A stretch of DNA of 64,000 nucleotides from positions 5,743,598-5,807,597 of the forward strand of contig BCIA01000003.1 of assembly GCA_001599815.1 (NCBI GenBank). The letters are read 5' to 3'. Positions 21,843-33,150 of this stretch are shown here, in pieces. A program made the translations under genes and the position numbers. The stretch comes from Furcasterigmium furcatum. Taxonomy: Eukaryota; Ascomycota; Sordariomycetes; Glomerellales; Plectosphaerellaceae. Position 1 is the stretch's first letter; each line of letters opens with the position of its first letter. A model generated the notes under the pieces. The model worked only from the letters and a program-made list of their open reading frames with translations. It was not told where the DNA came from and searched no databases.

Positions 21843-24100
21843 CACTGCGAGGGACAGCCCGCTTGGGCAGGTGATTCGAGATGGGTAACACCAAGCGCTG
21901 CTAGCGAAAAGGGGCGGTCGCTGGTCGCTGGTCGCTGCACTCTACTGCGGCGGCGCTGCGCTTCTCGCGATTCAGGTAGTCCGACTTGCGGGCCTTGGTG
22001 TGCTAGGGGGACGCGCGGGACAGATCTCGTAGTCTGTTTGTCAGTCGCGGGCTCGGAAGAGGGCGAAGTCGGGCTCCGAGAGAGCGAGCGAGCTGAGAAG
22101 AGGGGGCGCGACAAGGCCTTTGTAGCGACAGGGACTATGTATGGGGGGAAGAGGAGGAGGAGACCCAGTCACAGGCATGGCCGTTGCGGTGAACACGGAA
22201 TCCGAGGGCTACGTAATAAAGTCGTGGCTCGGGAGGCTTGGCGCTGACATAACCACGCGAATCGGTGCGACATGCCCATGGACATGCCTCACCAGCCTTT
22301 TCTATTCATGGTTCCACCTCTGACGTTGCACGGGCGGCTTCTTTGGCGAAACTCCAGGGCAGGGCAGGGCGCAGTCGGGTGGTGCAGGTCAGTCGAGTCG
22401 AGTCGGACGTCGGAGCCATGCAGCGATTCGGCCGGGATGGGCCCCCCGGGATCGCCATCCCAGCCCTATCCTCGAAGATCCTACGGGTATAACTAGCCAG
22501 CGAGCTAGCCTCGAGGTGCTCCAAGTGCCATTCCTTCCCGTGCGACTGGTACAAGTATGACTTGATCGTGAAACAAGGACCGCAAGCGAGGAGCAAGCAG
22601 CTGTGGCCGTCAAAGCTCCCTTGCCCCTCCAGAAGCTCAGTCGCGATCCGATCCTGGGGCTCCCAAGCTCCCTCCAACCGGCGGCCCGCCCACCCAGTGT
22701 TCTCCTCGTCCCAATGGACCATCCCGGCGTTGAAACAGCCTGTTGGGCACTGGCCCTGGCATCGAACGCGTAGCAAGCAGCAAAAATGTTTGCTGTCACG
22801 GCTTGGCATCCAGGGCAGACTGCAACCATGCAACCATGGTCCGGTGTCGGGGTCTTGGATTGGCTCACATACGACCAACCGCGCTCGCGTCTGTTGGTGC
22901 TGTTGGTGCTGTTGGCGATGGGCTCGACCTCTGAGCAAGATTGTGCCACGGGCGATGCGGAATGCGAGCCGTGCTGCCGCGTATGTCTCGAGTCGAGTTC
23001 GACCAGTGTAAGCCGGGACGCGCGCGTCCCGAGCGCCGCAGGGCTAGGGGCCGCCGAACGTTGATTTAAGGTGCCAGCACCGCCCTGTCGTCAATTGACT
23101 CACGCCTCGATCCATCGGCCTGCCCGTCGATGCGACCATGGACGCTGGGAGTTAGCCCGGCTGACGAAGACGAATGCGCGCCACCACGGACGTACAAGAG
23201 CAGCATCAGGCACCCAGCAAGTTCTCTCGTCTTCTTCAGGAAGGGCCACTGTCGCCTTTATCCTCTCTGTCGTGTCTCGGAGTCCCGCGGGTGGCCGCGC
23301 GCTGCCGTGAAAGGAGGCCACCGGCCCCCCGCGGACTCGGACGCTTGGGCGAAAATAGTGGGCCGCCCGGATCGGGGGAGTTCGGTCGTCCATTGTCGTG
23401 ATGAATGACGATAGGCTCGCGCGCCACCTAGCAACGAGACGCAGGCGGCGTAATCTCGTGGCAGGCGAGTCGGTCGTTGCTTGGAAGACGATTCGAGACG
23501 GAAACGGCCAAGGCCAATCTGATCTTTTGCTATGCACCCCAACGGAGGGAAGGAGTCACCGGCCAGATTACTAACCGAAACGGCGCACCACCGAACCTTC
23601 GGCCGCCCGCGGGGCCGTTCGATGAGGCAGCCACGTTCAGCACGGGTCAACCATTGCCCATTTCTCCCATTTCTGACCCGAACAGCCCTATGCCGGGGTC
23701 TTGGTTCCCCTATCAAGTACCTGTATTCACTGTCCTAGCGCACGATCCCCGCCGAACCAGGGCCCCATACGATCGATACGCGTGCAAAACGACATTCAGT
23801 CTTTGAATTACAAACTCGTCCCGTCGTCATCACCCTGCTTTTGCTGCCGTTTGTTTCTTTCACATCTTTGCCTCTCTGGCGTCTCTCGCTCTCCCTCCAG
23901 GATGACCCTTGGTCTATAAGGATTGCGGGCTTCTCTCTCTCTCCCTTCGACGCCTTCATTTCTCGCCGCTCCTTCAACAACAAAGACTCTGTCGTCGAGG
24001 CAGTCTCCTTTCGAGGTCACGCCCGGCTGTTAAGCCACCAAATTACTAATTGCGCCTGACGCCATCCAAACGTCTTCACAGTTTTCTCTCAACCGCCATC
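21843..24100. promoter_or_regulatory. Long divergent promoter region, regulator 2 / ABC exporter 2
   Basis: A 2.26-kb gap between divergent start codons. No convincing gene is seen on either strand. It contains short local repeats: GGTCGCT three times at about 21918-21940, GTCGA units at about 22388-22405, and a 9-bp TGTTGGTGC repeat at about 22888-22915. A CT-rich leader lies at about 23860-23950 before the exporter ATG (CCGCCATCATGGG at 24101). Several CGG/CCG triplets could be zinc-cluster sites, but none can be assigned. Confidence 0.4.
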
Positions 24101-27100
24101 ATGGGCGCCGAAATCTCAGAGAAGGGCGCCGACAGCGCATCCAGGGATGAGCCCCTGAAAGATGCCGCCAGCGACTCGTCGCCGACTCCAGACACTCCCA
24201 AGGAGATGGCGCCTTTCGCCGCGTACAAGCGTGTCTTCACCTATGGCGGCCCGTACGAGTACGCCCTCCATGCCATCGCCATCGTGGCTGCGCTGGGTTC
24301 TGGCGCCGGTATCGCCCTTCAGAACCTGATCTTCGGCGATTTCATCACCATCATCGCCAACTACGAGACTGAGCAGTCCACCCCTGCCGAGTTTCGAGCC
24401 GAAGTTGCCACCCTCGCCCTCTACTTCGTGTATCTGGGCATTGGCAGACTGGTTCTCTCTTACATCTATAACTCCCTTTTCACATACACCGCCTACCGCA
24501 TCATCAGGAACCTCCGCCGAGACTACCTCCGCGCCGCCCTCAGCCAGGAGGTCGCATTCTACGATTTCGGCACGGCGGGTTCCATCGCGACGCAGGCCAC
24601 CTCCAATGGGCGCCAGATCCAGGGCGGCATTGCTGAGAAGCTTGGTCTCACGTTCCAGGGCCTCTCTGCTTTCGTGACGGCCTTTGTCATTGCCTTCGTC
24701 GTCCAGTGGAAGCTCACCCTGATCTGCCTTTGCATCGCCCCGGCCACCATGATCGTCATGGCTGTCGTGTCTATCATCGAAGCCGGTCACGAGGCCAAGA
24801 TCCTCGAGATCCATTCCAGGGGCAACGCCTTTGCCGAGGTGGTCCTCTCCAGTGCCCGCACCGTCCATGCGTTTGAGATGCGCCGGAGGCTCGTCAACCG
24901 CTTTGAAACCTACCTCGCTGAGGCGCGCAAGATAGGAAAGAAGATCTCTCCCCTCTTCGGCTTCTTGTTCTCTACCGAGTACTTCATCATCTACCTGGGC
25001 TTTGGCCTGGCTTTCTGGCAAGGTGTAGGAATGATGGCCCGCGGGGAGATCACCGACCCTGGACCGATCTTCATCGTTCTCCTGTCTGTTGTTATTGCAG
25101 CCCTGCAGCTGACCATGCTGGCGCCCTACGCCATCGACTTTGGCCGTGCTGCTTCTTCTGCGGCCCAGCTGTTTACCCTCATCGATCGCCAATCCCAAAT
25201 CAACCCCTTTGACAAGGACGGAGAGCAGCCTCCCTCCACCGAGGGCGTCATCGACATTGAGAACGTCACCTTCGCCTACCCTACGCGCCCGACCGCCACC
25301 GTCCTCGACGATTTTTCCCTCAAGGTCCCTGCAGGAAAGGTTACTGCCCTGGTCGGACAATCTGGCTCCGGCAAGAGCACCATCGTCGGTCTCATTGAGC
25401 GTTGGTACAACCCCCAGTCCGGCTCGATCAAGCTCGATGGCCGCCCCATCGACAAGCTGAATCTGAACTGGCTTCGCAAGAACGTTCGCCTCGTCCAACA
25501 AGAACCGGTTCTCTTCCAGGGTTCCGTTTTCGACAACATCAAGCATGGTCTTATCGGCACCGAGTGGGAGAATGCGTCCAAGGAGAAGCAAATGGAGCTC
25601 ATCCAGGAAGCCGCCAAGGTCGCCTTTGCCCACGACTTCATCTCGGAATTGCCCAACGGTTACGATACCCAGATTGGACAGCGCGGTGGTCTCCTCTCGG
25701 GAGGTCAGAAGCAGCGCGTGGCTATCGCCCGCAGTGTTGTCTCCCAGCCAAAGGTGCTGCTGCTCGACGAGGCAACGAGCGCCCTGGATCCGCACGCCGA
25801 AGGCATCGTGCAGCAGGCCCTTGACAAGGCTTCCGAAGGCCGTACTACTATTGTCATCGCGCACAAGCTTGCCACTATTCGCAAGGCCCATAACATTGTT
25901 GTCATGACCAAGGGTCGCATCATCGAGCAAGGCACCCACGAGTCCCTGATCGCAGACGACGGGGCCTACGCGCGGTTGGTCAAGATCCAAAACCTGGCCG
26001 TCGGCAGCGGTGGCGCGGACACCGAGTCAGATGAACACGATGGCGATGCTGATGATGGCGGCAAGCCCCAGGACGACATGCAGAAGGCCCTGACTCGATA
26101 CGCCTCCTCTGTTGCGGGACGTATGGAGCAGCAAAAGGAGCGCGACAACTACGATCATCACAAGCAGAAAGGCATTGTCGCTGTTGTATGGCGCCTGGTC
26201 CAGGAGAATCCAGAGTTGTTCTGGTGGTACATCGCCATCGTGGTAGCCTGCCTGTTGTCAAGTGAGTAGACCGCCGACCTAACTACCCAGCTTGATGTAC
26301 TGACAAAATCCCCAGGCGCCCTCTTTCCTGCCCAAGCCATCCTGCTGGCCAATGTCATGGATGTGTTTACGCTCACCGGCTCGGAGATGCAACGCGAGGG
26401 CAACTTCTACGCCTCCATGTTCATCGTCCTCGCGTCTGGATCTTTCGCCTCTTTCTTCCTCATGGGCTGGTCTACCAACGAAGTTGCACAGTCGCTGAGC
26501 CATAAGATGCGACGGCAGAGTCTGAACGATATTCTCCGTCAGGACCTTCAGTTCTTTGACCGCAAGGAGAACAACACCGGCGCACTTGCCAGCCGCATCG
26601 ACTCTAACCCCCAGGCCATTCTCGAGCTCATGGGCTTCAACGTCGGCCTCATCCTGATTGCCATCTTCAACCTCGCCGTCTGCTCCATTCTTGGTATTGC
26701 CCACGCCTGGAACCTCGGCCTGGTTGTTGTTTTGGGAGGATTGCCCCCGCTTCTCGGCGCCGGCTGGCTCAAGATCCGCCTCGACGCCAAACTCGATCGT
26801 GACACCTCCAAGCGATACTCAGCCAGTGCGTCCATCGCCTCGGAGGCCGTGATTGCTATCCGCACCGTGGCGTCGCTCGCTATCGAGGAGTCTGTCCTGG
26901 AACAGTACACCAACGAACTCGACCATGCCCTGAGCGGCTCGGTCCGACCCCTGTTTGCCGTCATGATCTGCTTCGGTTTCACGCAAGCTGTCGAGTACTG
27001 GTTCATGGCTCTGGCGTTCTGGTACGGATGCCGCCTCCTGTCCTTCGGCGACGTCACCATGTACAACTTCTTCGTCACCTTCCTCACCGTCTTCTTCGTC

Positions 27101-28024
27101 GGCCAGGCGACTGCCCAGCTCTTCCAGTTCACGACCAGCATCACCAAGGGAATCAATGCTGCCAACTACATTTTCTGGCTGCATGAGCTGGTTCCTACCG
27201 TTCAGGAGACTCCCGACAACCGGGACAACGGCCCCGGCGATGCCGGTCCCGTTACCCTCCAAGACGTTCGCTTCTCGTACCCCCTCCGTCCCGACGCGCA
27301 GGTGCTCCGGGGCGTCGAGCTCGAGGTCAAGAAGGGGCAGTTCGTCGCATTTGTTGGCGCCTCCGGCTGCGGCAAGTCGACCATGATCGCCATGCTGGAG
27401 CGCTTCTACGATCCCACCACAGGCACCATCCGCATCGACAAGTCTGCCCTGCCCGACATCAACCCTCGTCTGTACCGCCGCGTCGTCTCCCTCGTGCAGC
27501 AGGAGCCCGTCCTCTTCCAGGGCTCCATCCGCGAGAACATCGCCCTCGGCATCGACGACCCGGCCATGGACACTCTGACCTCCACGGAAGCGGCCGACAA
27601 GATCAGCGACGAGAAGATCGAAGGCGCCCTCCGCGCCGCCAACGCCTGGGACTTTGTCTCCTCCCTCCCCGAGGGCCTCAACACCCCCGCCGGCTCCGGC
27701 GGCACGCAGCTCTCGGGCGGCCAGCGCCAGCGCATCGCCATCGCGCGCTCCCTCATCCGCGACCCCAAGGTCCTCCTCCTCGACGAGGCCACGAGCGCCC
27801 TCGACACCGAGAGCGAGAAGATCGTCCAGCGCGCCCTCGCCGAGGCCGCCAAGGAGGGCGACCGCATCACCTTCGCCGTCGCCCATCGCCTCAGCACCAT
27901 CAAGGACGCCGACGTCATCTGCGTCTTCTACGGCGGGAAGATCGCGGAGATGGGCACGCACGAGGAGCTCATCGCCCACGGCGGCATGTACCGCAAGATG
28001 TGCGAGGCGCAGGCCCTCGACTAG
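24101..28024 (+). CDS. Full-size ABC-B (MDR-type) exporter 2
   Basis: Two exons (24101-26261 and 26316-28024) give 1289 residues with TMD-NBD-TMD-NBD order. NBD1: Walker A GQSGSGKST at about residue 419, signature LSGGQKQR, Walker B VLLLDEATSALD. NBD2: Walker A GASGCGKST at about residue 1068, signature LSGGQRQR, Walker B VLLLDEATSALD and H-loop VAHRLS. ATG 24101 is chosen for its good context and because the frame upstream has no ATG. The linker after NBD1 is acidic (TESDEHDGDADDGG), as in many fungal MDR pumps. Its only intron is in the same place and phase (phase 1, before the second TMD) as one of the ten or eleven introns of exporter 1. The role is efflux of a hydrophobic compound across the plasma membrane. 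The substrate is unknown, and it is probably regulated by the divergent regulator 2. Confidence 0.95.
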
Positions 28025-28565
28025 GAGGTTGCGCGAGTGGTCACACCTCACCCTTTCCTTCTGTATTTTGCGTCGTCTTTTTAGAAGCATGGAACCCGCC
28101 CGTTCCCACAGTGGCACGCCAGAGTCGGGCGGAGCAGGCGTTACTGTTTGAGAGGGCCCCCGGGTATGGGGCTATTGGACACGGTCTAGAAATGTCCATG
28201 GAGCTGGTGAGAATAATGTACTGTACGTAATCGGTTCGAAAGCGCATCTCGTCTGGGCCAAGTGTACAAACAAATGAAATCATAAACCAGTCAATCATCT
28301 CGTGACATTCCGTCGGGGGGTCAAATGAGCGTGTGGGATTTGTCTACCTAGTGAACTACTAATGCATTTGAAGGAGTGACATCGGGGGGAAAGCAAGGAG
28401 GGGATGACGAGCGCCCTGCCTGGGGCGTGTGTCGAAGGGGGGTCTCCGCCGCGGGGAATCAGTCTGGGATGCAGCAGGGCTGAGAAGAGAACGTGTGGTG
28501 TGAGAATGGAATGCCGCCTGAACGTGCCCGTGTCATCCACCTTTCGAGCTTGGGTCTCTTCGCCT
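28025..28565. other. Convergent 3' region, no gene seen
   Basis: About 540 bp between the stop of ABC exporter 2 and the stop of the secreted Pro-rich protein gene on the other strand. It probably holds 3' UTRs. No coding or repeat signal was found. Confidence 0.45.
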
Positions 28566-29412
28566 CTACCAGATGAAGTGGCGGAAGGTGCCGCGGTTCT
28601 CGGGGGGCTGGCCTTCAGGGGCAGGGGGCTGCTCTGGAGCCGGAGCGGGAGGCTGTTCGGGGACCGGGGCAGGAGGCTGTTCCGGCGCAGGGGCTGGCTG
28701 CTCAGGAGCGGGCTGTTCAGGGGCCGGCTGCTCAGGGGCCGGTTGCTCGGGGGCTGGCTGCTCGGGAGCCGGGGCGGGGTCGGTCGGGGGTTGCTCAGGG
28801 GCCGGGCCCGGGGCCGGACCGGGGGCGCAGTTGAGGTTGCAAGGCGTCTCGCAGCGGCCGATGAAGTCGGGGCTGTCGTTTTTGCAGCGGCCATTGCAGG
28901 GGCAGAGGAGCTCGATCTTGTTGCCGGTGCCTTGGTCGGGGCTGTCACAGACGCAGACGAAGAGGGAGTCGGCGAGGCGGTTGGGGTCGGGTCGGGCGGT
29001 ACCACAGTCGGAACCGGGGGTGTCGCAGTAGCCGCTGGAGAGCTGATCCGTGGTGTAGCCTGTCCGAGTGATCAGTGTGGGAAGAAGGAGTCTATTGCTT
29101 GCAGCAGGGGGTCAGACCTTGGAAGCCCTCGAGGACTCTGCCACAATACGTGGCGCCGCAGACGCATGTCGCGCCGTTGGTGGGCGCGGGCCCATCTTGA
29201 GGAGGCGCCGGCTGATCCTGGGGAGGAGCCTGCGTTGGGCCGGCTGTTACAGTGACCGTGGTGAAAGATGTTGAGATGGGGGCTGGTACCTCTGGCGCCG
29301 GCGGCGCAGGTGGCTGCTCCTCAGGGGCGGGAGCTGGAGCTGGGTCCTGGGGCCTGGCGGCGGCCAGGCTCGCGAGGGAAGCCAACACGAGAAGGCTGGC
29401 GAGTGTCTTCAT
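28566..29412 (-). CDS. Secreted Cys-rich protein with PAPEQ repeat tail
   Basis: Two exons (29412-29118 and 29059-28566) give 262 residues. Start 29412 gives a clear signal peptide (MKTLASLLVLASLASLAAA). A first Pro-rich linker (DPAPAPAPEEQPPAPPAPE) is followed by a Cys-rich module of about 95 residues: ATCVCGATYCGRVLEGFQGY, then SGYCDTPGSDCG, FVCVCDSPDQG, LLCPCNGRCKND and GRCETPCNLNC. The last 80 residues are Pro-rich, dominated by repeats of P-A-P-E-Q, ending RGTFRHFIW. No GPI-type hydrophobic tail is present. The likely place is the cell wall or the medium. An effector, wall protein or adhesion role is possible, but the family is not recognised. The repeat tract is a 15-bp minisatellite likely to vary in length between strains. 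Confidence 0.8.
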
Positions 29413-30507
29413 GCTTGCGAGGCTCAAGGAGGGCTATCAAGAAGCGGAGTCAAGCGGTAGTCGTGCTGTAACTGGGTGAAGCCGAGAGTGACCGAGGATG
29501 ATTTCCTTTTGAGGACCTACTTGGCTTCCCAGGCCAGATCTTATATTGGGCCAAACCTTTGATGCAATCTCTCGCAGAAGGTTCACTGGATATGAGGCGT
29601 GGGTGGAAGGTTGCAGGTAGACGCGAGCACCCGCGAGATCCGTCGGTGACAGCGGGTGGCCGTCCACGTTGTCGTCGCACCGATGATGGCGGCCATCCCG
29701 TCCGGTACGAGGGCAGATACCGATACCTGAGAGATCTGGGGCGTCGGCGTTGCATCCGCAGATCGACCACGTCGAAATGGGAGCATCAGTGACAACTGTA
29801 CCGGGTTCCTCGCTAAATCTGTGCTCTCGCCACCAACGTGTGCTCTCGCAGGACGAAAATGTGGCACCTTATGCCGAGGTCGTCGGGCGGCCGGCAAGGT
29901 TCTGGGATACGCGAGTTATGAAGCGAGGTCGTGTTGTTGGAATAATCTGTGAGACTAAGAACTAGATATGATGATCTGCTCTGTTTGCTGCTTCTTGATG
30001 GTTGAATATGGTCCGTTGTGGCCCGAGACAAGACCAATGCACAGAACGTCACACTGATGCAAGGGGAATAGGAGAAAAGCAGGATTATACCCTGTGTTCA
30101 AGACCCGTCATGTCCATGGCTGACAAGGTGTGGAGTCCTGTGACAGATCACCCAGAATGGCGAAGCTGTTGTCGCATTCAGAGATATTGGTGAGATCCAG
30201 GAACAAGTTCAGGGGTTCAGGGGTAGACGCCCAGTGCATCTGAGCTGGGAGTCGCACTCCCCACCGTGTCCCTGCCGTTGCTGGTGCCCCACTACCCCGC
30301 CATCCCACCTTCAGACGTCGGACGTCTCGTCTCGATTTTTCGGAGCATCTCCGTCTCCAACTCGGGACCCCGAATATTCGCCGTCGTACGAGAATCCAGC
30401 TTCTTCCTCCCGCAACCTCCGAGAAAGCTGCATTCGACAGTCGCCCAAGAACCCCGAAGAGAGACCCAAGGGCATTGCCTGTCGTCGAAAGAAACCACAA
30501 GTACACC
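29413..30507. other. Intergenic, no gene seen
   Basis: About 1.1 kb between divergent genes (secreted protein and HEM3). Open frames are short and lack motifs. It presumably contains both promoters. Confidence 0.4.
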
Positions 30508-31539
30508 ATGGCTGCCGTTCCCGACAATGGCGCCGCCGCCACGGCCGCCGCCACCACCCTTCACATCGGCACCCGCAAGTCGGCCCTCGCCGTCCGACAG
30601 ACCGAGCTCGTCATCGAGCAGCTCAAGACGATCCGGCCCGACCTGGACTACGAGATCCATGCCATGGCGACCATGGGCGACAAGGACCAGGTCACGGCCC
30701 TCTACAACTTCGGCGGCAAGGGCCTGTGGACCTCGGAGCTCGAGGCGAAGCTGTGCACGGGCGAGCTGGACTTCATCGTGCACTGCCTCAAGGACATGCC
30801 GACGACGCTCCCCGAGGGCTGCGTCATCGGCGCCGTCTCGGAGCGCGAGGACCCCAGGGACGTGGTCGTCTTCAAGGCCTCGCTGGCAGACAGGGGATAC
30901 AAGACGCTGGCGGACCTGCCGGAGGGCTCCGTCATTGGAACCAGCAGCATCCGCCGCATCGCACAACTCAAGATGAGGTACCCGGGCCTCCAGTTCCAGG
31001 ACGTGCGGGGGAACATCCAGACGCGGCTGCGGAAGCTGGACGACGAGGAGGGCCCGTTCACGGCGATCATCCTCGCGGCCGCCGGGCTGTTGCGCATGGA
31101 CTACGGCGCACGCATCGGGCAGTACCTCGAGTCGGCGAACGGGGGTACCTTGTACGCCGTCGGACAGGGTGCGCTGTGCCTCGAGGCGCGAGAGGGTGAC
31201 GAGAGGGTGCTGTCGGTCCTCAGGCAGTTCGAGCACCGCGAGACCAAGCTGGCGTGCGAGGCGGAGCGCAGCCTGATGCGCACACTCGAGGGCGGATGCA
31301 GCGTGCCCATCGGCGTCGAGACGACATGGCTCGAGGAGGGCAAGCTGCAACTAAAGGGCACCGTGGTTCACGTCAACGGCAAGGAATCCGTCGACGGTGA
31401 GAGGGTGGCGGATATCAAGACGGCGGAGGACGCGGACGCCATGGGCAAAGCCCTGGCACAGGACCTGGTGGACCGGGGCGCACAGAGGATCCTCGATGAC
31501 ATCAACAAGGACCGCGCAGGTCACCAGGCCACGTCGTGA
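30508..31539 (+). CDS. HEM3: Porphobilinogen deaminase (hydroxymethylbilane synthase)
   Basis: Intron-free gene for 343 residues. The enzyme joins four porphobilinogens into hydroxymethylbilane in the cytosol, the third step of haem synthesis. Family features: N-terminal IGTRKSALAVRQTE (residues 20-33), HCLKDMP with the catalytic Asp96, GTSSIRR (144-150), QDVRGNIQTRL, and EGGCSVPIG with Cys264, which carries the dipyrromethane cofactor. Length and order match fungal HEM3. ATG 30508 (ACACCATGGCTG) is the first in frame and leaves a short Ala-rich N-terminus. It is tail-to-tail with GCV3. Confidence 0.97.
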   Translation: MAAVPDNGAAATAAATTLHIGTRKSALAVRQTELVIEQLKTIRPDLDYEIHAMATMGDKDQVTALYNFGGKGLWTSELEAKLCTGELDFIVHCLKDMPTTLPEGCVIGAVSEREDPRDVVVFKASLADRGYKTLADLPEGSVIGTSSIRRIAQLKMRYPGLQFQDVRGNIQTRLRKLDDEEGPFTAIILAAAGLLRMDYGARIGQYLESANGGTLYAVGQGALCLEAREGDERVLSVLRQFEHRETKLACEAERSLMRTLEGGCSVPIGVETTWLEEGKLQLKGTVVHVNGKESVDGERVADIKTAEDADAMGKALAQDLVDRGAQRILDDINKDRAGHQATS

Positions 31540-31897
31540 GGGCCGTCACATAGCAGCAGCAGCAGCAGGATGCACAGAGGACAGCCGGCCTCGCACGCCC
31601 CTCGCGGCCTAATGAATGACAGACATGATGAACCCGATTTTTCCTTACGTGTTCTAATTCCGCCCGGCTCGAGACGATGCCGGATTATTCCCAAGGCACT
31701 CCCTTCGCCGGCGGCGGCGTATGATATGATACAGCCCGGAGGCTCCCGCGATGCCCCGCCGCATGATCCGTTGAAAGATGAAGTCAAATCAAAATCCCAG
31801 GTTGAACTGTCACGCGCTGCCGACTCCCAGTGTCCCCGTCCCACGTCACATTGGTGGCGTCCGGGTCTTTTCCCCCCTCTCTTCTTCTATTCCTCCC
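31540..31897. other. Convergent 3' region HEM3 / GCV3
   Basis: 358 bp between two stops on opposite strands, with a short GCA/AGC triplet run (AGCAGCAGCAGCAGCAG) at about 31553-31570. No gene seen. Confidence 0.5.
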
Positions 31898-32515
31898 TTA
31901 GTGCTCCTCCCCTGCGACGAACTCCTTGTAGGCCTCGGCGTCCATCAGCGCCTCCATATCCTGGACGCCCTGCTCGTCGACCTCGACGCGCGCGAGCCAG
32001 CCGCCGCCGTGCGAGTCGTCCTCGGGGACCTTGTTGATCTTGGAGGGCTTCTCCTCGAGGTCGATGTTGACCTGGGTGACCTTGCAGCTGATGGGGGCGT
32101 TGATGTCGGCGGCGCTCTTGACGGACTCGACGGCGCCGATGGCATCGCCGGCGGAGACGGTGGCGCCCTCCTCGGGGAGCTCGACGTAGACGACGTCGCC
32201 CAGCTGCTCGGCGGCGTACTCGGAGATGCCGATGACGCCCGTCTTGTTGTCGGCGCTGAGGTCGATCCACTCGTGGTCCTTGGTGTACTTGCGCACCAGA
32301 GCTGGAGGGGGCGAGACGTGTCAGTCAGGGGCCTGGGGGCAGCGGGCAATTGGCCCGCAGAGGTGGCACAGGGACGGGGTGGGCTCACCAGAGGGTGTTG
32401 TCGAGAAGGACTTCTGGGCCGGGAAGCGGAAGGCCTGGCGGGAGACAGGCTTGGAGACGGCCGAGAGGACCGCGGGGCGGGCAGCCACCCTCATGCAGCG
32501 TGCGATTGAGGCCAT
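31898..32515 (-). CDS. GCV3: Glycine cleavage system H protein, mitochondrial
   Basis: Two exons (32515-32389 and 32301-31898) encode 176 residues. The N-terminal 42 residues (MASIARCMRVAARPAVLSAV, then SRQAFR and SFSTT) form a mitochondrial targeting sequence. The mature part has the family motif GAVESVKSAADI, with Lys104 as the lipoyl-carrying residue, and KYTKDHEW at its start. It shuttles the aminomethyl group between the P, T and L proteins in the mitochondrial matrix. Length and motifs fit the family well. Confidence 0.96.
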
Positions 32516-33150
32516 CGTGTCTGTTGTGCGGGGTTGTGTGAGGGTGCGGGAGAGGGTGAGGATTTCGACGTTGTGGTCTCGCGATGATGATATCAGGAAT
32601 CAGGAACCTCTTCTGATAGGGAATCGGCACACCAGCCGGGCGTCGGGACTGTGCCGAGCTCAAATTCTGGCTTAGTCATCCGGGCTAGCGTCGGTCCGGG
32701 CGTCGGTGTGCTGGAGAAAGGCGGCGAATGGGATTGGGCTGAGGGGCTCCGCTTTATACACACCGAGGTCTCCTTCAGAAGAGTCTCGACCCGTCACGTC
32801 GCGTGTTGAGTAAACCACCATCCTTTGTTCTCCCTTGACGGCGTCGCCACGTTGTCAGCGCTTCTCCAGCTTAAGCGTCCATGGTCGAGTTCCTTTGTCT
32901 ATTCAATCTCGAACAACGCCACGTGGGGAAGCTCGGCTCTTCAGAACGGCATCTTCGGACCAAACTCCAGCTCAGGGGGTTGTCGACTTCCGCATCGCAG
33001 CGCTGTCCCACGACCGGACGAAGTGACATTTCCCCAGTGATTTCAGGTTTTTTTGGAACATGAGAGTGATTATTATTATCTAGCCCAGAACCTGAACGCC
33101 TATACGCCGTGGCCTATCAGGCCAAGTAATGATAGCACCTGCCCGCCAAA
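32516..33150. other. Intergenic, no gene seen
   Basis: About 635 bp holding the GCV3 promoter and the 3' end of the next minus-strand gene. Short open frames at 32825-33063 overlap each other and show no motif. Confidence 0.4.

Noticed and set aside
22888..22915. Triple 9-bp TGTTGGTGC repeat considered as a regulatory site or CRISPR-like array
   Set aside because: Too short, no spacers, and a eukaryotic genome. A simple tandem repeat.
24116..25990. Minus-strand open frame of 624 codons opposite ABC exporter 2 (and one of 432 codons at 26819-28117)
   Set aside because: Antisense shadows of the exporter. No ATG context, no motif, and the exporter frame matches conserved ABC domains on the other strand.
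1..29412. Whole left region considered as a secondary-metabolite cluster
   Set aside because: Regulators, exporters, a GST and a UstYa-like gene are present, but no backbone enzyme could be found, so a cluster cannot be claimed.
30292..31350. Minus-strand open frame of 352 codons opposite HEM3
   Set aside because: Shadow of GC-rich HEM3 codons. No family features.
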